Assembly (NCBI RefSeq): GCF_001708445.1
Contig: NZ_CP015637.1
Location: 807,001-871,000, forward strand
DNA from: Pseudomonas fluorescens
GTDB taxonomy: Bacteria > Pseudomonadota > Gammaproteobacteria > Pseudomonadales > Pseudomonadaceae
DNA: 64,000 nt
Direction of reading: 5' to 3'
The translations under genes and the position numbers were made by a program. The notes below the pieces were generated by a model. That model was given only the letters and a program-made list of their open reading frames with translations, was not told the origin of the DNA and ran no database searches. This document shows positions 1 to 11,580 of this stretch, piece by piece; positions within the stretch are counted from its first letter, which is position 1, and each line of letters starts with the position of its first letter.

Positions 1-13
1 ATACAGGCAAGGC

Positions 14-2578
<2,565 letters not shown>

Positions 2579-2674
2579 TAGTCACCTTCCTTTTGAGCAG
2601 GCCGGAGCTATGTATGAGCGAGCATGCTCGCGAGTAACACATCCTGAATGAAGAAACCTGCCAGATAGCCTTAT

Positions 2675-2702
2675 AGATGTGGCCGATTCTGGGAGATTCA
2701 AG
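2675..2702 (-). promoter_or_regulatory. Sigma32-type promoter of clpB
   Basis: On the minus strand CTTGAA (2702-2697) is followed after 14 bases by CCACATCT (2682-2675), close to the heat-shock sigma factor consensus CTTGAA-N13-15-CCCCATNT. It lies about 100 bases upstream of the clpB start, giving a leader of roughly 90 bases. Heat induction of clpB by this route is known in other proteobacteria; here it is inferred from the motif alone. Confidence 0.75.
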
Positions 2703-2732
2703 CTATGGCCAATTGACGCAGATCAGAAGAGT

Positions 2733-3458
2733 CTAGCGCTCCAGCCAAATAAGGGAGGCAAATCGACCGGTGCGCGGATTGCGCCGGTAGGAAAAGAAGC
2801 GGGGATCGGTCACGGTGCAGAAATCGCCACCGTAGATGGCAGTGACACCGCGTGCGGCAAGGCGCAAACGGGCCAATTGGTAGATATCGGCCATGAACTT
2901 GCCAGGGTTGCGGCTCGGCACAAATGCTTCGGCGGTACCCGGTAGCTGTTGCATGAAGGCTTCGCGCACTTCCGGGCCAACCTCAAAGGCTTGCGGGCCA
3001 ATCGCGGGGCCCAGCCACACCAGGATATCGGCAGGCTCGGTTTCCAGGCTTTCGACAGCCGCCTCCAGGATGCCCGCCGCCAAGCCACGCCAGCCGGCAT
3101 GGGCAGCGGCGACGCGGGTACCGGCACGGTTGCAGAACAGCGCGGGCAGACAATCGGCCGTCATGGACGTACAGGCGATACCCGGGGTACTGGTCCAACT
3201 GCCATCAGCTTCGGCAATACGGCTCGGGTCAGCCTCGACCACCACCACCCCGTGGACCTGACGCAGCCAGGCCGGCTGGATATGAAAGGCTTCAGTCAGG
3301 CGACGACGGTTTTCGAGCACCGCCTCAGGGCTGTCCTCGACATGATCGCCCAGGTTGAGGCTGTCGAACGGCGCCAGGCTGACGCCGCCCGCACGGGTGG
3401 TGACGCAGGCCTTGACCTGAGCCGGCGCGGGCCAGTCAGGAATCAGCCAGTCACTCAT
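2733..3458 (-). CDS. pgeF: YfiH/PgeF family multicopper-like protein
   Basis: Protein of 241 residues in the YfiH/LACC1 family. Members were annotated as polyphenol oxidases, were shown to have purine nucleoside phosphorylase/deaminase activity, and in E. coli help peptidoglycan editing. The conserved TADCLPALF and HAGWRGLAAGIL stretches hold the Cys and His expected at the metal site. The start at 3458 (MSDWLIPDW) is chosen because its ATG overlaps the rluD stop by four bases (ATGA), showing translational coupling; an in-frame ATG further upstream would lie inside rluD. Confidence 0.9.
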   Translation of the reverse strand: MSDWLIPDWPAPAQVKACVTTRAGGVSLAPFDSLNLGDHVEDSPEAVLENRRRLTEAFHIQPAWLRQVHGVVVVEADPSRIAEADGSWTSTPGIACTSMTADCLPALFCNRAGTRVAAAHAGWRGLAAGILEAAVESLETEPADILVWLGPAIGPQAFEVGPEVREAFMQQLPGTAEAFVPSRNPGKFMADIYQLARLRLAARGVTAIYGGDFCTVTDPRFFSYRRNPRTGRFASLIWLER

Positions 3459-4417
3459 CCGATAAACGCCTCGCGATCCTGCTTGAGCAGCGACAACAGC
3501 CACACCAGATCGTCTGGAAGAGGCGATTCCCAGCTCATCCGCTTACCGCTCGTCGGATGATCCAGTTCCAGGAAGCGTGCATGCAGCGCCTGGCGCGGGA
3601 ATGACTTGAGCGACTCAACCATGGTGGCACTGGCCGCTGGCGGAATGCGGAAGCGACCACCGTAGGCCGGATCGCCGACCAACGGGAAGTTGATGTGGGC
3701 CATGTGCACACGAATCTGGTGGGTACGGCCGGTTTCCAGCTTGACCCGCACATGGGTGTGGGAGCGGAAACGCTCCAGCACACGGTAGTGGCTCACGGCC
3801 TGCTTGCCACCCTCCATCACCGCCATGCGCTGGCGCTGCTGGCCGTGACGGCCAATGGGTGCGTTGATCTTGCCACCCGCCACCACGACGCCGATCACGA
3901 TGCATTCGTAGATGCGGCTGACGCTGCGGCTCTGCAACTGTGTAACCAGTTGCGTTTGCGCCTGAATGGTCTTGGCCACTACCATCAAGCCGGTGGTGTC
4001 CTTGTCCAGGCGGTGCACGATGCCACAGCGCGGGACGTTGATGATGTCCGGCACGTGGTGCAACAGGGCATTGAGCAAGGTGCCATCAGCGTGCCCAGCC
4101 GCCGGGTGAACCACCAGGCCTGCGGGTTTGTTGATGACCAGGATGTCGTCGTCTTCATAGACGATGTCCAGCTCGATGTCCTGGGCGACCCATTCTCCCT
4201 GGGCTTCCTGCTCGGCAGTCAGCTCAAGAATCGCACCACCATGCACTATGTCTCGCGGGCGGATAACCGCTCCATCCACAGTCAGGCGGCCGTCTTTGAT
4301 CCAGGCGGAAAGGCGCGAGCGCGAGTGCTCAGCGAATAATTGTGCGGCGACTTGATCGAGGCGTTGGCCGCCCAATTCGGACGGCACCTCTGCGCGAAGT
4401 TCAATTTTATCGGACAT
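3455..4417 (-). CDS. rluD: 23S rRNA pseudouridine synthase RluD
   Basis: Makes pseudouridines 1911, 1915 and 1917 in helix 69 of 23S rRNA. The 320-residue protein has an N-terminal S4 RNA-binding domain (about 15-75) and a RluA-type catalytic domain with HRLDKDTTG, the catalytic Asp being near residue 138. Its end overlaps pgeF by four bases and it diverges from bamD, the same arrangement as in other pseudomonads. Confidence 0.95.
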   Translation of the reverse strand: MSDKIELRAEVPSELGGQRLDQVAAQLFAEHSRSRLSAWIKDGRLTVDGAVIRPRDIVHGGAILELTAEQEAQGEWVAQDIELDIVYEDDDILVINKPAGLVVHPAAGHADGTLLNALLHHVPDIINVPRCGIVHRLDKDTTGLMVVAKTIQAQTQLVTQLQSRSVSRIYECIVIGVVVAGGKINAPIGRHGQQRQRMAVMEGGKQAVSHYRVLERFRSHTHVRVKLETGRTHQIRVHMAHINFPLVGDPAYGGRFRIPPAASATMVESLKSFPRQALHARFLELDHPTSGKRMSWESPLPDDLVWLLSLLKQDREAFIG

Positions 4418-4566
4418 GCTCAGACTAGGCGTGGCACAGCCTTTGGTTTCGGCTGCGCGCTTGTGGTTAAATACGGCGTCTTTTGCCCCGAGGCTTTCAA
4501 CGGGGCGCTCATCATAACAGGACGGCCCCGCCCAAGACAGCGGCCGTCATAGGGACGCAAGCCGCC

Positions 4567-5592
4567 ATGCAAGTGAAACACCTGCTGCTGATCGCCATCC
4601 TCGCCATGACTGCTGCTTGCTCGTCAACAAAGGAAGTCGTCGACGAAAACCTGAGCGAAGTCGAGCTGTATCAATTAGCTCAAAAAGACTTGGACAATAA
4701 TAGCTACACCAGCGCCACAGCGAAGCTGAAGGCCCTGGAGTCGCGCTATCCGTTCGGACGCTACGCCGACCAGGCCCAGCTCGAGCTGATCTACGCCAAC
4801 TACAAGAACGCCGAGCCGGAAGCCGCCAAGTCCGCCGCCGAGCGTTTTATCCGCCTGCACCCCCAGCACCCGAACGTCGACTACGCCTACTACATGAAGG
4901 GCCTGACCTCGTTCGACCAGGACGTTGGCCTGCTGGCGCGCTTCCTGCCGCTGGACATGACCAAGCGTGACCCTGGCGCTGCCCGCGACTCCTACAACGA
5001 GTTCGCCCAGTTGACCAGCCGCTACCCTAACAGCCGCTACGCGCCGGACGCCAAGCAGCGCATGATCTACCTGCGCAACCTGCTGGCTTCCTACGAAATC
5101 CACGTTGCCCACTACTACCTGACCCGTCAGGCCTATGTTGCCGCCGCCAACCGTGGTCGCTATGTAGTGGAGAACTTCCAGGAAACCCCTTCGGTGGGTG
5201 ATGGCCTGGCAGTGATGACCGAGGCTTACCAGCGCCTGCACCTGGACGCCCTGGCGGCCACCAGCCTGGAAACCCTGAAGCTCAACTACCCGGACCACCC
5301 AAGCCTGAAAGACGGCCAGTTCGTGCCTCAAGTGGCCGAAGCAGACAACCGTTCGTGGCTGAGCAAGTACACCTTGGGCCTGATCGAGTCCCGTCCACCG
5401 CTGCCGCCGGGCGAAACCCGCGCCAACCAGGACGTGATGAAGCAGTTCCAGGACGCCAAGGAAGCGATTCCTTCGGACCTCAAGCCGCATGACGAAAATG
5501 GTGATGTGATCGAAGAAGAAACGCCACAAGCCTTGGGCAACAACCAGGATCGTTCGTGGTTCAGCTACATGACCTTCGGCGTGTTCGACTGA
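4567..5592 (+). CDS. bamD: Outer membrane assembly lipoprotein BamD
   Basis: Essential lipoprotein of the BAM complex that inserts beta-barrel proteins into the outer membrane. The 341-residue product starts with a lipoprotein signal ending AMTAAC, with the lipidated Cys at residue 18, followed by TPR-like helical repeats ([19 protein letters not shown] and similar). The ATG at 4567 is preferred because it gives a normal signal peptide; an in-frame start at 4483 would add a long non-signal extension. It is divergent from rluD, with about 150 bases between, and ends at a clear terminator. Confidence 0.96.
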   Translation: MQVKHLLLIAILAMTAACSSTKEVVDENLSEVELYQLAQKDLDNNSYTSATAKLKALESRYPFGRYADQAQLELIYANYKNAEPEAAKSAAERFIRLHPQHPNVDYAYYMKGLTSFDQDVGLLARFLPLDMTKRDPGAARDSYNEFAQLTSRYPNSRYAPDAKQRMIYLRNLLASYEIHVAHYYLTRQAYVAAANRGRYVVENFQETPSVGDGLAVMTEAYQRLHLDALAATSLETLKLNYPDHPSLKDGQFVPQVAEADNRSWLSKYTLGLIESRPPLPPGETRANQDVMKQFQDAKEAIPSDLKPHDENGDVIEEETPQALGNNQDRSWFSYMTFGVFD

Positions 5593-5608
5593 CCGTTCGA
5601 CACGACGC

Positions 5609-5639
5609 AAAAAGGGAGCCCTTGGTGGCTCCCTTTTTT
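5609..5639 (+). terminator. Rho-independent terminator of bamD
   Basis: A perfect ten-base stem, AAAGGGAGCC (5611-5620) pairing with GGCTCCCTTT (5627-5636), has a six-base loop and runs into a T tract. It lies 16 bases after the bamD stop. Confidence 0.92.
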
Positions 5640-5719
5640 ATGGGCGCGTATTTATTACGCTGTGCGCCCGCCACGTCCTTGGCTAAACTGCCACATTCCT
5701 TGTCGAGAAACTGCCCATC

Positions 5720-5953
5720 ATGCTTCGTCTACTGTTCTGGATTGCCGTCATTGCTGCCGCGGTATGGTTCTGGCGCAAATTCAAAAGCCCCGCAGCCAGA
5801 CAGCAACGGGCCGGCGAACCCGATGCAGCCTTGATGGTGCGTTGCGCTCACTGCGGCGTGCACTTGCCAAAGGATCGCGCGTTGAGCACCGGACAGATGT
5901 GGTACTGCACCCAGGCGCATCTGGAGCAAGGCCCCAAGTCTATCCAGCGTTGA
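5720..5953 (+). CDS. PP0621-family small membrane protein
   Basis: Conserved pseudomonad small protein of 77 residues, function unknown. Residues 3-18 (RLLFWIAVIAAAVWFW) form one membrane segment or uncleaved anchor. A short Cys pair region follows: MVRCAHCGVHLPKD and later MWYCTQAH, which could bind zinc like a half ribbon. It stands alone, with its end overlapping the 3' end of thiO by 14 bases on the opposite strand. Confidence 0.8.
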   Translation: MLRLLFWIAVIAAAVWFWRKFKSPAARQQRAGEPDAALMVRCAHCGVHLPKDRALSTGQMWYCTQAHLEQGPKSIQR

Positions 5954-7046
5954 TCCGACCTGCTGGGGAGTAAGGCGCTGGGTCAATGATCGGCGTGCGC
6001 TTAAGCAGCAAGTCGGCAAACAACTGACAGGACGCCGGCGCCAACACCAGGCCATTGCGGTAATGCCCGCAATTGAGCCACAGCCCCTTGAAGCCTGGTA
6101 CTTCGCCGATGTAGGGAATCCCTTCCGGCGAACCAGGCCGCAAACCCGCCCAATGGCCTACCACTTCAGCCTCCGCCAGGGCTGGAATCAGCTCTACGGC
6201 AGAGGCCTTCAGGCTTTCCAACGCCGACTCGGTTGGGGTTTTATCGAAACCTTCATGCTCCAGGGTGCTGCCTATCAGGATATGCCCGTCACGCCGAGGA
6301 ATCGCATAACGCCCCTTGGCCAGCACCATGCGCGATAAAAAGTCAGGCGCGCACTTGTACAAAATCATCTGGCCCTTAACCGGCTCCACAGGCAGCGACA
6401 GGCCCAGCTTGCCGAGCAACTCCCCGCTCCAGGCGCCGGCCGCAAGCACGACCTGCTCACCGAAAATCGGCCCTGCGGCCGTGTTCACGCCCACTACATT
6501 GTCGCCTTCCAGCACAAACCCTTCGACTTCGCACTGCTCGTGTATCGTCACCCCAGGCAACGCCGACAATGCGGCCCTGAGCGATTTGATCAAGCGCGGG
6601 TTACGCACATTGGCCACGTTCGCCATGTAGATCGCCTGGGAGTAGCCGCCACCCAGCACCGGGACCGCATCATGGGCAGCCGACACATCCACCTTGCTCA
6701 ATGGCCGCCCCTCACGCGCGGCCCAGGCCAAGGCTTCGGCTTCATCTTCCAAGTCCAACCAGTACAGCCCCGTGGTGTGAACCTGCGGGTCGACCCCGGT
6801 ATCAGCAAACAAGCGCTCAGCCAGCTGTGGATAAAAATCCTGGGACCAATGGGCCAACGCCGTGACCGCCGGGCTGTAGCGCCACGGATACAACGGCGAA
6901 ACAATACCGCCGCCCGCCCAGGAAGATTCATGCCCAAGCCCCGCTCGCTCCAACAGGACGACCGCCCGCCCCTGGGTGGCCAGGTTGAACGCCGTCAACA
7001 AGCCGATTACTCCACCACCGACAATCACCACTTGCTGCTTAGCCAT
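5940..7046 (-). CDS. thiO: Glycine oxidase ThiO
   Basis: FAD-dependent oxidase that converts glycine to the imine needed for the thiazole ring of thiamine. The 368-residue product opens with the dinucleotide-binding motif VVIVGGGVIGLLTAFNLA and has the DAO-family C-terminal segment GHWAGLRPGSPEGIPYIGE. The start is one of two adjacent ATGs (7049 or 7046); an in-frame ATG at 7121 would add a leader that blocks the usual N-terminal FAD motif position. It lies 59 bases after pilE on the same strand. Confidence 0.9.
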   Translation of the reverse strand: MAKQQVVIVGGGVIGLLTAFNLATQGRAVVLLERAGLGHESSWAGGGIVSPLYPWRYSPAVTALAHWSQDFYPQLAERLFADTGVDPQVHTTGLYWLDLEDEAEALAWAAREGRPLSKVDVSAAHDAVPVLGGGYSQAIYMANVANVRNPRLIKSLRAALSALPGVTIHEQCEVEGFVLEGDNVVGVNTAAGPIFGEQVVLAAGAWSGELLGKLGLSLPVEPVKGQMILYKCAPDFLSRMVLAKGRYAIPRRDGHILIGSTLEHEGFDKTPTESALESLKASAVELIPALAEAEVVGHWAGLRPGSPEGIPYIGEVPGFKGLWLNCGHYRNGLVLAPASCQLFADLLLKRTPIIDPAPYSPAGRINAG

Positions 7047-7105
7047 CATTTGATCCAGCCGATAAAAAGGGAAAAGCGCGCCCGGCGCCCAATCGAACAC
7101 TCTCA

Positions 7106-7507
7106 TCATTGCCCCCAGCACGTCGTACGCGACATGTCAGGTGCTGCGCCCGGATTACTGCGCACGCCGGTACTGGTCAGGCTGAATTCGCCGCAACGAT
7201 CACCCGCCATGACTGAGTCGACGACCGGCGTGGCTAGCAGGCTGAACGCCTGAGGGTTCAATGCCACGCTGATTCTATAGCGATCATTGCCGGCACTGAT
7301 GCCGTTTGCGTCAATAAAAATGCCGTTCCTCGTGTAATAGCGTTCCAGATGCTGGGCCTGTTCAGTCAACAGCGCGACAATTTCCGCGCGATAAACCTTT
7401 TGGACATGGCCGGTATACCCGGGGTAGGCGATACCAGCCAGCAACGCGATGATCGCCACCGCGATCAACAACTCAATCAGGGTAAAACCTCGGCTATCCA
7501 TGCCCAT
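7106..7507 (-). CDS. pilE: Type IV minor pilin PilE
   Basis: Minor pilin of the type IV pilus tip/priming complex, inserted in the inner membrane before assembly. The 133-residue product has a short class IVa leader, MGMDSRG, then FTLIELLIAVAIIALLAGIAYPGY with Glu at position +5, for cleavage and N-methylation by PilD. A Cys pair near the C-terminus (DRCGEF and TTCWGQ) fits a D-region disulfide loop. It starts 11 bases after pilX; no gene for PilY1 or PilY2 lies between them. Confidence 0.88.
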   Translation of the reverse strand: MGMDSRGFTLIELLIAVAIIALLAGIAYPGYTGHVQKVYRAEIVALLTEQAQHLERYYTRNGIFIDANGISAGNDRYRISVALNPQAFSLLATPVVDSVMAGDRCGEFSLTSTGVRSNPGAAPDMSRTTCWGQ

Positions 7508-7518
7508 GACACCATTCC

Positions 7519-8049
7519 TCAGTAAAGTTGCCGCCACAACACTCGCTGAAACCGCGACCCATTGCCTTCGTCGACCCGCGCATACACCACCTCCAGCACA
7601 GTGCGTGATTGACCGCTGAGCCCTACGGCCGTGACCCGATACAGCATTGCCGGGGTTTCGGGCGGCAGATGAACCAGCCCCACAGCTGGGCCGAGGGATT
7701 GAATAGCGTAAAGGCCACCCGTCATGGCAACCCAGGTCACTGCGGACACGGGATGAAGCCCAGCACCAGTTACCGAAGACACCTCGCCTGGCGGTGCACA
7801 GGTCACGAGTGACGTGCATGTTGGCCACGCACCACCTGCCCGCCGCAGGGCTGTCTCCCCCAGCCGAAGGCCGCTTTCAGCACTTTGCAGCGACTGATTG
7901 CGATGCCAGAAGCTGCCGGCGATCTTCTGCTGGGACACGGCCCCCTGCATCGAAGACAAGCCGACCAGGGATAACAACAGCAGGAATACCAGGCTGATCA
8001 ACAGCACCATGCCCGCCTGGCGAAGATCGACACGCTTATCAAGCCCCAT
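7519..8049 (-). CDS. pilX: Type IV minor pilin PilX
   Basis: A 176-residue PilX-like minor pilin. The N-terminus MGLDKRVDLRQAG is followed by a strongly hydrophobic helix MVLLISLVFLLLLSLVGLSS; residue +5 is not Glu, as I recall for PilX/GspK-type proteins. Next comes the PilX-family stretch QSLQSAESGLRLGETALRRAG. The start at 8049 gives the expected leader length. It lies 7 bases after pilW in a compact pilV-pilW-pilX-pilE row. Confidence 0.85.
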   Translation of the reverse strand: MGLDKRVDLRQAGMVLLISLVFLLLLSLVGLSSMQGAVSQQKIAGSFWHRNQSLQSAESGLRLGETALRRAGGAWPTCTSLVTCAPPGEVSSVTGAGLHPVSAVTWVAMTGGLYAIQSLGPAVGLVHLPPETPAMLYRVTAVGLSGQSRTVLEVVYARVDEGNGSRFQRVLWRQLY

Positions 8050-8056
8050 GAGCGCC

Positions 8057-8764
8057 CTACCCCAACCGGTTACGCAGTGCGGCAACGACGCTCCAGGTTT
8101 GAGCCTTCACGCGCTCCGTCGGGTCGTGCAGCGTGAGGAGAATGCGGACACTGAGGATCAATGAAGCATCGAGCGGGCTGGACTCATACCGCACCACGCG
8201 TGTCGAACCCGGTCGGTCCGCCATGCCAAAACTGATATCGAACGCCTGCACGCCATCCACCAGCACCGCCTTGGCCGGGGATGCTGGCGTACTGACTTTC
8301 ATCTGGCCCGACTCAAAGGTGTAGGTGACCTGGCGTATGCCAAACCGAATCTGCCCCGGTGCAGCGGGCGGTGGCGTGCCCGAATAGGCCTGGGCGGAAC
8401 CGGAGCAGTCGGACAACACCGTCCAGTCCGGCTTCCCGCTGCCTTCACCAATATCCGCCGTAACCAGCGTCAGGGACCTTGAGCTGCCCGCCCCTGCCCA
8501 ACTGATCGGCCGCTCAAAGGCCTGCGGCGCATTCTCGATAAAGCCCGCATCCAGGCAACCAAACATGCCCGCCAGGCGAATGTCCTGAATCAATTTGCCG
8601 AGCGCAAATCGCGCATCGTCTTGCATCAGCATGGCTGACTGCTGAGTGGCCTGGGTCGATCGAGCGCTGATTGCGACCTGGCTGACGCCAAGTACCAGCA
8701 TCAACCCGACCGCCAATGCCAACAACAACTCCAGCAGGCTGAACCCACGTACCGCGCGGTTCAT
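8057..8764 (-). CDS. pilW: Type IV minor pilin PilW
   Basis: A 235-residue PilW-like minor pilin with a prepilin leader MNRAVRG and then FSLLELLLALAVGLMLVLG, Glu at +5. It is followed by a PilW-type globular domain containing FGCLDAGFIE and several Cys residues. The ATG at 8764 overlaps the pilV stop by four bases (8761-8764). It is probably an initiator and priming subunit together with PilV, PilX, PilE and FimT. Confidence 0.87.
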   Translation of the reverse strand: MNRAVRGFSLLELLLALAVGLMLVLGVSQVAISARSTQATQQSAMLMQDDARFALGKLIQDIRLAGMFGCLDAGFIENAPQAFERPISWAGAGSSRSLTLVTADIGEGSGKPDWTVLSDCSGSAQAYSGTPPPAAPGQIRFGIRQVTYTFESGQMKVSTPASPAKAVLVDGVQAFDISFGMADRPGSTRVVRYESSPLDASLILSVRILLTLHDPTERVKAQTWSVVAALRNRLG

Positions 8765-9246
8765 GGCCCCACCTGCGGCTCGCTGGCGATGCGACTGGTC
8801 AGGGTGAAGGTTTCCCTCGCGCCACCGCTGTTTGCGCCACGGCCATCGTCCCAACTGATGCTGACGATCACCTCATTGCCGCGCATGACCACCGAACCTT
8901 GGCCGCTCTCACCAGCAAAACCGACGATATTGGCTTCGAAGTCGTGCAAGTCCAAGTCACGCACACTCGCCCCGGCAGTGACGGAAGGGGCACGTTCGGC
9001 CAGCCCCCACGAATAGTCGGCGCCCGAGTTGGCGCGAAGACGGTCGAGCATGTCGTAGGCGATAAAGCTGGCCTGGCTGGTCATTCGCGCGCTGTCGGTG
9101 TACTTGAGCGCGTTGAGCTGGACCACCGCAGCGCCGAGCAGGCCAACGGCGAGTATCAACACCGCCACCAACACCTCGATCAGCGTCATGCCAGTTTGGT
9201 GCTCGGGTGCAGCAGGGGTTAGAAAAACGTCAGGGCAAGCAAGCAT
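8761..9246 (-). CDS. pilV: Type IV minor pilin PilV
   Basis: PilV-like minor pilin of about 161 residues. The hydrophobic segment MTLIEVLVAVLILAVGLLGA follows Gly of PEHQTG, giving prepilin peptidase cleavage and Glu at +5. The start is uncertain: ATG at 9246 gives a 19-residue leader and ATG at 9258 a 23-residue one, both longer than usual; neither has a clean ribosome binding site. It is the first gene of the minus-strand pilin row, facing away from the FimT-like gene across about 200 bases. Confidence 0.82.
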   Translation of the reverse strand: MLACPDVFLTPAAPEHQTGMTLIEVLVAVLILAVGLLGAAVVQLNALKYTDSARMTSQASFIAYDMLDRLRANSGADYSWGLAERAPSVTAGASVRDLDLHDFEANIVGFAGESGQGSVVMRGNEVIVSISWDDGRGANSGGARETFTLTSRIASEPQVGP

Positions 9247-9450
9247 TACCGTCGTCATCCATGTCGAAGGCCGGGGAAAGCAGGAAAAACCTGCTGTGCG
9301 GCCAAAGACTAGCGGCGGTTTTTCGACCGTGCTGCTCCCGGAACATAGGGAAATACTTTGGACATAAAAGCCATCATTCAACGCCCCCTTCAGGGCGCTA
9401 TACCTAAGCCTGCCATCTGATTATCTACCGCGTCCAAGGAGGGACGGCAT

Positions 9451-10032
9451 ATGACACAACGCGGCTTTACCCTGATCGAGCTGCTACTCGGGCTGATCAT
9501 AAGTGGCGTCCTGGCTCACCTGGCCGTGCCAAGTTTCAAGGGGTTGCTTGAGTCACAGAAGCGGCACAGCGCAGCGCAATCCTTGGCCGGCGGCATGCGC
9601 TACGCCCGCACCGAAGCCATCGCACGCAACCGAGCGGTGATCATTCATGCGATGGACGACGACTGGAGTCGAGGGTGGCGGGTGATCGTGGACGTGAGCG
9701 GGCGCGGGCACCTGGACAACAAAAACCCCGTATTACTGGAGCGCCAGGACAGTGGACGCGTACCGATCGTGGGCAACGGGCCCGTCAAGCACCAAGTACG
9801 CTTCAGCGGGTTGGGCGAGCCTGTGTTTGCAGGCGGGGGATTCCGTGCCGGCACCGTCCATGTGTGTGCGACGGATCAGGCACAGAGCCTGTTCCAGGTG
9901 GTACTGGCGCCCAGCGGACGCATCAGCCTGCGCAGCGATAAAACCGAGCAGGCCTTGTGCCGGGGCTACGCCGCCACCCTGGGACTCAGAGCAGCGAGCG
10001 AACCCGCAGCTCCTTGGGCATGGAGAAAGTGA
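9451..10032 (+). CDS. GspH/FimT-family minor pseudopilin
   Basis: A 193-residue prepilin-like protein: leader MTQRG, helix [17 protein letters not shown] with Glu at +5, then a GspH/FimT domain with the typical [14 protein letters not shown] stretch. It probably takes the FimT/FimU place in the minor pilin complex of the divergent pilV-W-X-E row. A strong ribosome site, AAGGAGG, lies at 9438-9444. Its last 47 bases are antisense to the 3' end of ispH, so the two genes converge and overlap. Confidence 0.85.
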   Translation: MTQRGFTLIELLLGLIISGVLAHLAVPSFKGLLESQKRHSAAQSLAGGMRYARTEAIARNRAVIIHAMDDDWSRGWRVIVDVSGRGHLDNKNPVLLERQDSGRVPIVGNGPVKHQVRFSGLGEPVFAGGGFRAGTVHVCATDQAQSLFQVVLAPSGRISLRSDKTEQALCRGYAATLGLRAASEPAAPWAWRK

Positions 10033-10933
10033 TGTTCTCTTCACGTCCGGCCAGCTCATCGGCACCCGTGGCACCCCAGGCCTGCAACTGCTGGATCACA
10101 CCACGCACCAGGACTTCCGGCGCCGAAGCCCCCGCCGTGATGCCGATCCGCTCGACACCGTCGAACCAACTGCGCTGCATGTCTTCGGCACCATCGATCA
10201 GGTACGCCGGGGTCGCCATCCGCTCGGCCAGCTCACGCAGCCGATTGGAGTTGGAGCTGTTGGGGCTGCCAACGACCAACACCACGTCGCACTCATCAGC
10301 CAATTGCTTGACCGCATCCTGGCGGTTTTGCGTGGCGTAGCAGATGTCATCCTTGCGTGGACCGCCAATCGCCGGGAAACGTGTGCGCAGGGCATCGATC
10401 ACGCGACTGGTGTCGTCCATGGACAAGGTGGTCTGGGTCACGAAGGCCAAGCGTTCAGGGTTATGCACCTGCAAGCTGGCGACGTCCTTTTCGTCCTCCA
10501 CCAGGTAGATCGCACCACCATTGCTGCCGTCGTATTGGCCCATGGTGCCTTCGACTTCCGGATGGCCAGCATGGCCGATCAGGATGCACTCACGGCCGTC
10601 GCGGCTGTAGCGCGCAACTTCGATGTGAACCTTGGTCACCAGCGGGCAGGTGGCATCGAAGACTTTCAGGCCACGCCCGGCAGCTTCAGTACGCACCGCC
10701 TGGGAGACCCCGTGGGCGCTGAAGATGACGATGACGTCGTCCGGCACCTGGTCCAGCTCTTCGACAAAGATCGCGCCGCGAGCGCGCAGGTCTTCGACCA
10801 CGAATTTGTTGTGGACCACTTCATGGCGTACGTAAATCGGCGGTCCGAAGACTTCCAGGGCGCGATTGACGATTTCGATCGCCCGGTCCACGCCAGCGCA
10901 GAAGCCACGGGGGTTGGCGAGTTTGATTTGCAT
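9986..10933 (-). CDS. ispH: 4-hydroxy-3-methylbut-2-enyl diphosphate reductase IspH
   Basis: Last enzyme of the MEP isoprenoid route, making IPP and DMAPP with an iron-sulfur cluster. The 315-residue product has the three cluster Cys contexts: [10 protein letters not shown] (Cys12), [10 protein letters not shown] and [13 protein letters not shown]. It belongs to the ileS-lspA-fkpB-ispH order conserved in gammaproteobacteria, but a REPIN separates it from fkpB. Confidence 0.97.
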   Translation of the reverse strand: MQIKLANPRGFCAGVDRAIEIVNRALEVFGPPIYVRHEVVHNKFVVEDLRARGAIFVEELDQVPDDVIVIFSAHGVSQAVRTEAAGRGLKVFDATCPLVTKVHIEVARYSRDGRECILIGHAGHPEVEGTMGQYDGSNGGAIYLVEDEKDVASLQVHNPERLAFVTQTTLSMDDTSRVIDALRTRFPAIGGPRKDDICYATQNRQDAVKQLADECDVVLVVGSPNSSNSNRLRELAERMATPAYLIDGAEDMQRSWFDGVERIGITAGASAPEVLVRGVIQQLQAWGATGADELAGREENITFSMPKELRVRSLL

Positions 10934-11004
10934 GCGGTGCCTCGTGTCTTGCGGCTATTTTGGGTCAGGCGTGACGCTGACCCAAACGACAATGAAGATC
11001 ATAG

Positions 11005-11092
11005 GTGGGAGGGGGCTTGCCCCCGATGGCGGTGGGTCAGTAGACAAACCTTTGACTGAACCACCGCTATCGGGGGCAAGCCCCCCTCCCAC
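11005..11092. repeat. REPIN (paired inverted REP), ispH-fkpB gap
   Basis: GTGGGAGGGGGCTTGCCCCC at the left end pairs with GGGGGCAAGCCCCCCTCCCAC at the right, enclosing a less conserved centre with a shared GATGGCGGTGG / CCACCGCTATC pairing. A near-identical copy is at 22119. This is the REPIN form common in fluorescent pseudomonads, thought to be spread by a RAYT transposase encoded elsewhere. In RNA it would form a long hairpin between fkpB and ispH. Confidence 0.92.
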
Positions 11093-11127
11093 ACAAGCCC
11101 ACTCCACACATGATTGTGTGTCGTTGA

Positions 11128-11580
11128 TCAGATTGCTTTAACGTCGATGATTTCAACGTCGAACGTCAAGGTTTTACCGGCCAACGGGTGATTGAAGTCG
11201 ATGGTTACCTGCGCATCATCGAAAGCCTTGACCACACCAGGCAACTCGGTGTTCGCCGCATCGTTGAAGATCACCAGCAGGCCTTCCGACAGCTCCATAT
11301 CCTGGAACTGCGAACGCGGGATGATCTGCACGTTTTGCGGGTTTGGCTGGCCAAAGGCGTTTTCCGGCAGGATCTGCAGGTTGCGCTTGTCGCCGGCCTT
11401 GAAACCGAACAGGGCCGCTTCGAAACCCGGCAGCAGGTTGCCATCACCCACCTTGAAGGTCGCCGGGGCTTTGTCGAACGTGCTGTCGACCGTGTCGCCA
11501 TTCTCCAGGCGCAGTGCGAAATGCAAAGTGACTTCCGTGTTCTGGCCGATACGTTGTTCAGCCAATACCTGATCAGTCAT
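11128..11580 (-). CDS. fkpB: FKBP-type peptidyl-prolyl isomerase FkpB (SlpA)
   Basis: Cytosolic FKBP prolyl isomerase/chaperone of 150 residues with the SlyD/SlpA split-FKBP layout (VTLHFALRLENGDTVDSTF near the start, NHPLAGKTLTFDVEIIDV at the end) but no His-rich tail. The start at 11580 (MTDQVLAEQ) overlaps the lspA stop by eight bases, indicating coupling; an upstream ATG at 11661 would lie inside lspA. Confidence 0.92.
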   Translation of the reverse strand: MTDQVLAEQRIGQNTEVTLHFALRLENGDTVDSTFDKAPATFKVGDGNLLPGFEAALFGFKAGDKRNLQILPENAFGQPNPQNVQIIPRSQFQDMELSEGLLVIFNDAANTELPGVVKAFDDAQVTIDFNHPLAGKTLTFDVEIIDVKAI

